Source: Lacticaseibacillus suibinensis
Lineage (GTDB): Bacteria; Bacillota; Bacilli; Lactobacillales; Lactobacillaceae
DNA length: 64,000 bases
NCBI RefSeq assembly: GCF_003946175.1
Contig: NZ_RHOK01000009.1
Span: forward strand, 1 to 64,000
Direction: 5' to 3'
Notes under the pieces: generated by a model
What the model saw: the letters and a program-made list of their open reading frames with translations, nothing else
The model's database searches: none
What the model was told of the DNA's origin: nothing
In this document: positions 43,493 through 51,700 of the stretch, piece by piece
Layout of the letters: every line of letters begins with the position of its first letter
How positions within the stretch are numbered: the first letter of the stretch is position 1
Made by a program: the position numbers and the translations under genes

Positions 43493-46400
43493 TCACGCGC
43501 GGTGCTTGCGCCAGCTCAGCGCCACTGCGGCTAACAACGCAACCCCAAGCACGCTTAACGCGGCAAAGGTCACTTCGCCGGTACTTGGCAGACTTTGATG
43601 CTTGCCGGTTTGCGGCTTCGCATCGTGGTTCGGTTTGGCGTTCGGCGTTGGTTTTGGCGCCGGCGTTGGATTCGGCGCTGGTTCTGGTTCTGGCTTTGGT
43701 TCCGGTTCCGGTTCTGGTGCCGGTTCCGGATCTGGCGTTACGGCGACCAGGGCCTTCATCGCAGCGTTCACCTTAGCCGTGGCGGCATCCACGGCCGTTT
43801 GCGTGGCGTCGCTGGTCAAGGCTTTGGCCTCAGTGATGGCAGCCTGCAACGCTGCCCAGCTAGCCTTGGTGTAGGCTTTTTCGTCATACTTACCTGCTGC
43901 TGCCAGTGCCGCTTCCAGCGCAGAGGTATCCGCGACTTTAGCCAAACCTTTGATGGCTTCATTCAGCGCCTTGGTGGCGACATCCACTGCGGCCTGAGTG
44001 GCTTCAGGATCAGCCGCAACGGCTTGGGCAGAGACCCGCACTTTCTTCAAAGCTTGCCAGGTGCTTGGCGTGTAGTCGGCTTCCTTAAGCTTGTCGGCCG
44101 CCGCTAAGGCATTGGTCAAGGCTTCTTTACCTGCCACTTTGACCAAATCAGCGATGGCAGTGGTCAGGTTTTGCACCGCAACATCGACATCGGACTGCGC
44201 AGCATACTGGTCATCCACCAGTGCTTCTGCCTGATCGAGGGCCGTTTGCACTTTGGCAAAGCTGGTTGGCGTGTAATCGGCCGCGGCCAGCGTCTTGGCC
44301 TGCGCAATCACTTTTTGCAGAGCAGTTTTGTCGACTGGCACTGCTAATTGCACGGTGACGGTTTGACTCGCCCCTGCCAGGCCCGTGGTGTCAAAATGCA
44401 ACTGGTTGCCTTCTGCCGTGAAGGCGCCGGCAGCCTTGGTCGCGATTGACACCGGATGGTTAAAGGTGAAGTTCACCGTGGCGCCGGTTTGCCGCGGTTC
44501 GGCGGCGGTTAATTGATAACGGTTGTGCCCCAGGTCCTTGATGACAACGGCAGCGGTGTTATCAATTGAAACGAGGTCCGCTAGCTGGTCGGCCTTGGTC
44601 CAAACATTCGCCAGGATTTCATCCTTGGTTTGAATGGCCTGCAGTTGGTTGCTGTTGGCCAGCACCTTGTAGCTTGGCGTTTTCGCCAACGCAGCGATTT
44701 TGGCATCGGTAGCGCCAGGCACGGTCACGTATTCGTAACTACCATTGTCAACGTTTTGGCCGTGCATCGCGGCCAGGGTCAGATAGGTTTTAGAGTAAAC
44801 CGTATCAGATGGGAAGTACCCGTTGATCTCTTTATACGAGCCTTCGCGCGTGGCTTGGCTGATGGCCACTTGGTCATTGTGCGGGGCAATGATATAGCCG
44901 ACGTTGTTTTTCGGGTCCGCCGCGTTGAGGTTGGCCCACTGGCTGACCGTCTTTTGACTAGCAAAAGGCTGGCCATCAACTGTGATTTTTGTGGTGGCAG
45001 GATCGAATTGCCGCTGGTCGACGATGGTTTCGATGTCGGCCTTGGTGCTGCCGGTGATGTTAGCACCGAGGTTAACGATTTGCCCGTCAAGCAGGAACCA
45101 AGACTTCATCGCCTTCAGATTTTGGCCTTCGTTCACCTTGTTTAGCGCCATGCCGATGCTGGCGGTGTGGTGATCGGTGGCCCCACCCACCCAGGCTTGT
45201 GGACTACGCGAAGAGGACTTTTCACCGATGGTCAATTCAGTGGTATCCACCGTGGTCCCAGGCAAGCGATATGGGTCGACGGTTGGCCAGTAGCCTTCGC
45301 CAAATTGATCTAGGTCGTTGTTGTAGAGATAAACCATGCCGTCAGCGCTGTGCCAGGCTTTACCGTTTTCGGTGTTGCCATATTCGAAGTTGGCGATGCG
45401 CTTGGAGTACATGGCAATCCCAACGGCATAATCGGCAGTTTTTTGCAAAACGCGGTCCATCGAGCCGTAGACATTCAGTGAAGCCACATCGGCTGGCTGC
45501 GCGGAGGCGTTAGCCAGGGCGGTTTTCAGGCCGGTGATGGCGGCATAGTCGCGGGGATTGTTGAAGTAGTTGTAGCGATTGCCCACTTGTGCCACCCAAG
45601 TCGCCACGGCATGATAGATTTTGGCCTTCAGCGGGGCCGGCGTTGCGTCGGCGATTAAGGTCAAGTTTGCCAGAGTTTCCTTCCCGGTTTCCAGCTCAGT
45701 GGTTTCAGGGTTAGTGCCAGGCGCCCGGGAAATACTCCGCCCGGAAACCATCGATGGCATCCGCCCGTTGACCATCAGCTGCAGATACCCCTTATCCAGC
45801 AGGTTGAAGACATTGGTAAACTGGCTTTCGGCAATTGTCCAAGGCGTGCCAACCAAAATCGACGAGACGCGCGCAATCCCTTTGATCATTTCGTTGCCGT
45901 AGGAGCCGTTGTATGGGAAGAAGGTGTGCTGCACGAAGGAACCATCAGCATAAATCCCATCTTTAGCGGTTACCAACCCCATGGCTTTAGGCAGGTTTTG
46001 TTGGACCAGCGCCACGCGGCTGTCATCTTCCAGCAACAAGCCACTAGCCAACACGGAAATCGAAATATCTGTCAGGTTCGCGCCGGTGGCGGTGTAGCTT
46101 GGCCACTGAATGTTAGGATCCTTGCAGTAACCCAGCAGGGGCTGGACGAATTTCACCAAAGTCGCGTGATCTTTTGCGTTCAAGTCGTTATACAGCAGCA
46201 TCAACGTGTCATCGAGCTGCTGCGCAGAGCCGATTTGCCAATCCCACCAGTTGCCCTTGGAATAAGTACCGTTATATTGCTTCTCCGTGATCATAAAGTT
46301 GATTGCATCGATAATAGCATCGTAAACTGCCTGATCATGGTATTGCTTGCTGAGTGGGTTGTAATAACCCAGCGTCAGGAGCTTGATGTTGGTAAAGGTG

Positions 46401-47401
46401 GTGGTGTAGTCCGCCGAAATGGTATCCGCTGGCTTCAAGGCCCACACGCGGTCGCGGTCGGCGCTGCGATCCATTGTCTCCCACAAGGTTTGGCTCTGGT
46501 TCGCCAGACTGGTGAGGTAGGCCTTTACATTCGCGTCACTTAGGTCCGGGGTTTCGGCGATCAAACGGTCGCGCCAGCGCTGACGCATTTGCACGTACTC
46601 GGCGCGCGCCGCGGCAACGGTGACTTCAGCCTTTGCGCTCACATTGGTGTTGGCCGCTGCTGCGGTGATGGTGGTTTTGCCGGCTTTGAGCCCGGTGACT
46701 TGCCCCTTCGCATCAACCGTTGCCACGCTAGGATCGCTGCTGGTCCAAGCGATGGCATCTGCTTTCGGCGTCATATCGCTAGGGGTAGCGGTGTATTTGA
46801 ACTGCGTGGTGTTGCCGACGCTCACTGTTTTGGTCGTCGCATCTAAGGTGAGGCCGGTCAGCGTTTGCGCTTTGGCAAAAGCCTTGATTTCATTGATACT
46901 AGCACCGTACGTTTGCTTGTTGGTGTGAAGCCATTGTTTTTCTTGGTGGAACTTGATGTAACGCACCTGTTGTTGGGTCAGAGTGATTTTGCGATCAGCC
47001 TTGACGCCGTTGCTGGCCGGCAAAGCCTTGTTGACGGTATAAACCGATTTGAACTGCTGATCGTCCTTCGCCACCAGCACTTCATAAGCCGGGGCTTCCG
47101 CAAAAAAGTCCAGATCGATTTCACTAACCGGCTTGGCTGCCCCTAAGTCCACCGTCAGCCACTGATCATCAGTCTTACCCGCCGACCAGCGGGTACCTTC
47201 ATCGCCGTCAACCGCCTTTTCCCCGCTGAACTTGGGGTAAACCCAGCTGCCATCATCATTTTTATCGCCTTCGACGCCAGAAAATGTCACTGGCCGGTTC
47301 AGGGCGAGGTTCAAGTTGTCATCGGCCTGCACATGCATCGCGCCGGTGGTCACCAATGCTAATGCTAAGACGCTGGCACTAATCAAATGTCGCTTCTTCA
47401 T
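43493..47401 (-). CDS. Wall-anchored polysaccharide lyase family 8 (hyaluronate/chondroitin lyase type)
   Basis: A 1302-residue exported lyase. The start at 47401 has GAGGAGGAG upstream. Order: signal peptide to HVQA (about 24), discoidin-like carbohydrate-binding domain (about 30-180), BIG2 domain (about 185-270), PL8 alpha/alpha-toroid and beta-sandwich domains (about 270-1000), three FIVAR repeats, a Pro-Glu/Pro-Lys repeat spacer, and LPSTGE sorting signal. Asn442 (GANLTD), His492 and Tyr501 (QHTFFPYNGSYG) have the same spacing as the Asn/His/Tyr triad of pneumococcal hyaluronate lyase. The reaction is beta-elimination of uronic-acid polymers such as hyaluronan or chondroitin; xanthan-like substrates are also known in PL8. 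Control likely involves the GntR-type sites upstream. Confidence 0.9.
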   Translation of the reverse strand: MKKRHLISASVLALALVTTGAMHVQADDNLNLALNRPVTFSGVEGDKNDDGSWVYPKFSGEKAVDGDEGTRWSAGKTDDQWLTVDLGAAKPVSEIDLDFFAEAPAYEVLVAKDDQQFKSVYTVNKALPASNGVKADRKITLTQQQVRYIKFHQEKQWLHTNKQTYGASINEIKAFAKAQTLTGLTLDATTKTVSVGNTTQFKYTATPSDMTPKADAIAWTSSDPSVATVDAKGQVTGLKAGKTTITAAAANTNVSAKAEVTVAAARAEYVQMRQRWRDRLIAETPDLSDANVKAYLTSLANQSQTLWETMDRSADRDRVWALKPADTISADYTTTFTNIKLLTLGYYNPLSKQYHDQAVYDAIIDAINFMITEKQYNGTYSKGNWWDWQIGSAQQLDDTLMLLYNDLNAKDHATLVKFVQPLLGYCKDPNIQWPSYTATGANLTDISISVLASGLLLEDDSRVALVQQNLPKAMGLVTAKDGIYADGSFVQHTFFPYNGSYGNEMIKGIARVSSILVGTPWTIAESQFTNVFNLLDKGYLQLMVNGRMPSMVSGRSISRAPGTNPETTELETGKETLANLTLIADATPAPLKAKIYHAVATWVAQVGNRYNYFNNPRDYAAITGLKTALANASAQPADVASLNVYGSMDRVLQKTADYAVGIAMYSKRIANFEYGNTENGKAWHSADGMVYLYNNDLDQFGEGYWPTVDPYRLPGTTVDTTELTIGEKSSSRSPQAWVGGATDHHTASIGMALNKVNEGQNLKAMKSWFLLDGQIVNLGANITGSTKADIETIVDQRQFDPATTKITVDGQPFASQKTVSQWANLNAADPKNNVGYIIAPHNDQVAISQATREGSYKEINGYFPSDTVYSKTYLTLAAMHGQNVDNGSYEYVTVPGATDAKIAALAKTPSYKVLANSNQLQAIQTKDEILANVWTKADQLADLVSIDNTAAVVIKDLGHNRYQLTAAEPRQTGATVNFTFNHPVSIATKAAGAFTAEGNQLHFDTTGLAGASQTVTVQLAVPVDKTALQKVIAQAKTLAAADYTPTSFAKVQTALDQAEALVDDQYAAQSDVDVAVQNLTTAIADLVKVAGKEALTNALAAADKLKEADYTPSTWQALKKVRVSAQAVAADPEATQAAVDVATKALNEAIKGLAKVADTSALEAALAAAGKYDEKAYTKASWAALQAAITEAKALTSDATQTAVDAATAKVNAAMKALVAVTPDPEPAPEPEPEPKPEPEPAPNPTPAPKPTPNAKPNHDAKPQTGKHQSLPSTGEVTFAALSVLGVALLAAVALSWRKHRA

Positions 47402-47552
47402 TTTGCTCCTCCTCAGGTTCACTTTTTAGTCAATGCTGAACGGCCGGTCGTCGCCCACCGACCGCCGCTCAGTTGCCTTACTTAAAATTTTGACCAGCGT
47501 GAGCGTACCAAGGTGCGGCTGGAAGCGCAATCATTCATATCGCGCATTTGCC

Positions 47553-47732
47553 AGTGGTATACACCACCGGTGACCGCTATTCTGGGCCGGAAAATAAAAA
47601 TGCCCGGATTGGGCTTAAATTTTCCATACCAATAGATGCTCGACAAATCACAATCGCGTTTTTCCAAGCGGTAATCACTAGTTATTAGCGATATTGACAT
47701 TTTTAATCGGAATATTTTTGTACATACCAATT
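47553..47732 (-). promoter_or_regulatory. PL8 upstream region with three GntR-type operators
   Basis: Three palindromes of the GGTATA class: AGTGGTATACACCACC (47553-47568, arms GTGGT/ACCAC), ATTGGTATGGAAAATT (minus, 47633-47618) and ATTGGTATGTACAAAA (minus, 47732-47717). The last may overlap a TTGGTA -35, with an ATTAAA-like -10 17 bases on. They resemble NagR/YvoA (dre) sites and the nagB pair. The stretch 47402-47844 has no gene. Confidence 0.6.
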
Positions 47733-47844
47733 CATAAAAAACATTAAGCGCCCAGTTTGGTGAACAGCTGAGTGCGGATTATAAACACGAAGATCCGTGT
47801 TATCGACCAATTCGCACAGAAGCCAAAACACTAATCTTGGAATC

Positions 47845-47872
47845 GAAAAAGCCGCCAAATGGCGGCTTTTTC
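47845..47872 (-). terminator. Terminator of the small gene at 47876
   Basis: GAAAAAGCCGCCA and TGGCGGCTTTTTC pair directly after the stop codon. Confidence 0.85.
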
Positions 47873-47875
47873 GCA

Positions 47876-48121
47876 CTAAACTTGTTTTTGCGGCGCGACC
47901 TCAACATTGGCTCCCATCGATAGCAAGCCATTAAAGGTTTCCTCGCAATCATTAAGGTCAAAGCCCTGTTTCCCGGTGTCCGGGGTTGGGACCTTAACCG
48001 TGGTCACTGGAGCGACTTCGCGCAGATATTCCAAGGCGGCTGGTGTGTCGGTTTTTAAGCCGTCGTCCCACCACAATGTGACGGGATTTTTACTAATCAT
48101 GAGCGTCACTTTGAATTCCAT
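47876..48121 (-). CDS. Small protein of unknown function (81 aa)
   Basis: I do not recognise this gene. The 81-residue product starts MEFKVTLMISKNPVTLWWDD and contains GFDLNDCEETFNGLLSMGAN. It lacks a signal peptide or membrane helix and looks like one small alpha/beta domain. AGGAAGGAAG precedes the ATG and a perfect terminator follows the stop, which argue that it is real. It lies between PL8 and GH101 on the same strand, but nothing ties it to their function. Confidence 0.6.
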   Translation of the reverse strand: MEFKVTLMISKNPVTLWWDDGLKTDTPAALEYLREVAPVTTVKVPTPDTGKQGFDLNDCEETFNGLLSMGANVEVAPQKQV

Positions 48122-48212
48122 CTGTCTCGCTTCCTTCCTGTGTCTGAAAGCGTACCTTCTCTATCTAGAATATCGCATCAGGTCGTCAAGGCGCTAAGTA
48201 TCTGCTCACTGC

Positions 48213-48536
48213 TTAAAAAGCCAGCGTCCGCAAAGTAGAAATACTCTTCCAGTAATCGTCATAGGCCTGCTGCGTCGCCTGTTTATAGTCTTCCCAATCC
48301 CGTTGCTGTTCCGGACTCAGTATCAAACCGTCCATGCTGATGGCATCAGCGATTGCGCGCCGGAGCGGCAAGACCTCGGTGTACAATTTGACCCCTTGGT
48401 ACTTCGCATCAGCCGCCACGGTGATCAAGCCCTTGCTGCGCACAGCGAGGGCTTGCGCCTGCGCCGAGCCGGTAGCAAAGCTATGAGATAGACCAATTAG
48501 TGCGGCCACAATCAACATCTTTTCTTTATCGCCCAT
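48213..48536 (-). CDS. Small protein with N-terminal hydrophobic segment (107 aa)
   Basis: Unrecognised. ATG at 48536 has GGGAGG ten bases upstream. Residues about 7-25 (MLIVAALIGLSHSFATGSAQ) could be a signal peptide or membrane helix; the remainder is helical and polar (LSPEQQRDWEDYKQATQQAY). It may be a small secreted or membrane-attached protein. A cre-like AAGAAAGCGTTTTTT lies between ribosome site and upstream sequence, a weak match. A 92-base gap separates it from the 81-residue gene, so they may share a transcript. Confidence 0.55.
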   Translation of the reverse strand: MGDKEKMLIVAALIGLSHSFATGSAQAQALAVRSKGLITVAADAKYQGVKLYTEVLPLRRAIADAISMDGLILSPEQQRDWEDYKQATQQAYDDYWKSISTLRTLAF

Positions 48537-48635
48537 CACTTTTATCCCTCCCAAAAAACGCTTTCTTTGTTGCTACCCTATGCCCAACTTCATTGTGCCA
48601 CCAACTATAGACGGTGACCAGCGCCGAAGCCGTTT

Positions 48636-48651
48636 TGTTTCACGTGAAACC
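48636..48651. promoter_or_regulatory. parS-like site (one mismatch)
   Basis: TGTTTCACGTGAAACC differs only in the last base from the perfect parS at 22163. It lies between the 107-residue gene and GH101. Confidence 0.75.
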
Positions 48652-48711
48652 GAACAAGCCAAGCACTGCCGGCAAGCTCACTTGACCAACCCACATCGCG
48701 TTTTCGCCATC

Positions 48712-48752
48712 AAAAAAGTGCCACCTGATCGGCTTGATCAAGTGGCACCTCT
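48712..48752 (-). terminator. Terminator of the GH101 gene
   Basis: GTGCCAC, TGATC and GATCA, GTGGCAC pair; the minus strand continues TTTTTTGATGG. Confidence 0.85.
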
Positions 48753-48799
48753 TTCATTGCTACGGAAACTGAGGAAGACGGTTCAACAATGCGGGGAGT

Positions 48800-51700
48800 T
48801 TAGTCTTCTTTGCGCTTACGGAACCCAGCGAGCATCCCTAGCGCGCCTAACACAGACAGCCCGACCAAGGTCGTACTGGTGTCAGCGGTATCGCCTGTCT
48901 TCGGCAAGTTCTTCTTAGCCGCTTTCATGGCCTTGTCTGCCTTCGATGGTGACTGGTGGTTAGCTTTAGCAATTTGGCCTTTGTGCTTGCCATTGTTGCC
49001 CTGATTATCCTTGTGACCTTGGTTTCCATTATTTGGCTTGGTACCTTGGTTACCCTTGCCAGGTTTACCAGTGTCAGTTGGCGTGGTGACCGGCTCTTCT
49101 GGCAACGTAAAGGTTGTCGTCAATGGCGCGGAAACCTCACCATTTTCATCAACGGCCCAGAGTGCCAGCGTGTACTCACCCGGCTGGAACCCAGTCAGAT
49201 CAGTTTGATCCGTCAACGCTTCTGCCCAATCCCCCGGTGTCGCTGGCACGCTCTGACCAGCAGTAAGGACGTAGAAGTAGTAGGTCGGGTTGGTCATGCC
49301 ACTAATGGTTGGCCAGTCAGCCACGGTGAACCCAGTTGGCGTCAATGCGCTAGCGGTCAATGCCTTGTTCCAAGCCGGCTTGGCGGCCAGCGCTGCCACC
49401 GCAGCCTTAACCGCATCGGCAGCTTGATTCAGGTCATCCACGGTGCTAGCGTCATCGGCCAGAGCCGCTTGGCCAGCCGCCACTGCCTTTTGCAAAGCAG
49501 TCCAGGTCGCTGGCTTGTAGTCAGCTTCGTGCTTGGCCGCAGCCTCCGCCAAGGCGTCAGTCAGGGCTGCTTGCGCATCGATCTTCGGCTGCGGATCCAC
49601 CACCGTGACGCTGCCGGTGGCAGTCGTCGTCAGGCCAGCGGAGTTCATGGCGGTGACGGAAACCGTGTAAGTGCCTGGTGTCTGCGGATCAATTTGCGAG
49701 TCATCGACGGTCAGCCGCTGAATCTCGCTGCCATCAATCGTGTCTGCATAGGTCAAACTCGGCAGCCAGTCAAAGGCGGTCAGGTCTTGCCCTTTCTGCA
49801 TTTCGGTTGGCGCCACGGTCAAGGTTGGCGTGCTGCGGTCAACCAGCAGCGTAATGTCAACCGCCGAGGCAAAGGTATCTGGCGTATCGCCGATGGTGTG
49901 AACCGGAATCAGCACCAGTTTGTCGACATTGACCGTGTCAAAGTTCAGTGTCTTGGTGGTATTGTCACCGGCCCAGTTGCCGGAAGCCAGTAACGTGCCG
50001 GTCGTATCGTCAGGCCCAGCATAACCCCAGAGTTCGTACTGGGTGATGATGCCGTTCTTCCCTGAAGCCCGCGGCTGGTAAACCAAGCCGTTGATTGGAT
50101 AGGTGCCATCCAGCTGCATGGTGACCGTCCGCTGTTCAACGGTGGTGACATCATTCCAGTTAGTGTGCCAATCAGTACTTGGATCGCCATCGAAGGCATT
50201 TTCAATTTCTTCACCCGGCTGGAACGAGCCCGTGCTTGGGGTGATGTGCTGATCTGGCAGCTGCTTGGTGGCAGCAATACTAATCATGCCATTCGCTGCG
50301 TCTTGGAGGGCTTTCGAGGCGCCGGTGACGTCATCGATCGAAGCGTCAGGATTATCCAATACCGCCTGCGCACTGGCCACTGCGGCATTGAAACTATCCA
50401 CACTGGCCGGTGTGTAAAGGCTCATATCTTCCTTCTTCGCTGCATCAATCAGGCGGGCCAAGTCGCCGCGGATTTGTTCCAGATAAGCGGATGCCAGGTT
50501 TTCGTCAGTGAGTTCGGTCACTTTGAAATTATCCAAAATGAAGTCGTACTGGCCACCAGCGAGACTCCTAATCCCAAAGCCCAGACTACCATCAGGCGCG
50601 CCAGCCACAACCAGGCTCACATGCTGCGTGTGGGTGGCAGCTAGGTCAGCAGCGGACTGATCGCCATTGGTGGCTGGGAGTGCATTGAAGGTCTGATAAT
50701 AGTTTTCGCCATCGACGGAAACAGGCTGGAAGGCACCGTTGCCATCAGTTTGGTAATCGAATTCAACTTTGTAGTACTTCCCAGCTTCGAATTGAACCGA
50801 TTGCGGAATCGTCGTGTACAAAAGCCCAGTGCCTTGCTTGTGAGACTTCAAGGACCAGTCGCCGCCGAGCACATCATCAATCTTGTTACCGTTCCAGCCG
50901 TACTGCGTGTATACATCATGCCGTTCAGACAGGTGGTCACGGGGATCAGCCACCCCATCGGCAGCGCCGTTGAAGAATGGATACAGCCCAATCGCCTTAG
51001 TGTCTTCAAAGTCTTGGTCAATGATGACCTTGTTGCCATCAGCATCGGTCGTACCACTTTGAAGATTCGTTTCCCGGGAAATAACTCGCAGGTCATCAAA
51101 TTGAGCCAGCGTGTCCCCAGCGTCAGCGGCCAAGGTGATGGTTACGGTAGCGTCGGCTGGGACGGTGAAGTCCACGCGGGCCTTTTGCATATAAGATTTT
51201 GCGTCGTTAGTTGTGTGATTCGTATCGGCCTGAATGTAGTTTTGGTCGATGGAATTGCTGAACGTCAGCGTCTGCGGCTGGCCATTCACGGTCACGGTGA
51301 TGGTCACCGGCCGATTGTGGGTTTCGGTGTTCACGTACAGGCTGTAATCACCAGCGGCCAGTGGCGCGAGCTGTTGGGTGACACTCATCGCCTGCTTGCC
51401 GGCTTGCAGCAAGTAGTCGCCATTCTCATTGCGAACCACCTGGGGATCGCCGGTGACTTGCCAGTTATCTGCCAGGGTGTTGGCCGCGTTGAAGCCAGGG
51501 TCTTTGAGCACGGTGCCTTCACCGAAGTTCAGCTCCTCGGTACCTTCTTCAGTCAGCGTTAAAACGTAAGGCGTGGCGGCATCCAAATCCAACGTCACCG
51601 CACCATTGACCACGTCGACTGCCCCCAGCGCCACCCGACCTTGGTCAGTCAGCTTGTACAGGTACAGCTGCTTAGCATCCTTGAAGCGGTCCGTGAGCTG

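Noticed and set aside
48121-48180. TGAAAGCGTACCTT as a cre site
   Set aside because: Mismatches in the second half-site; too weak to list as a feature.
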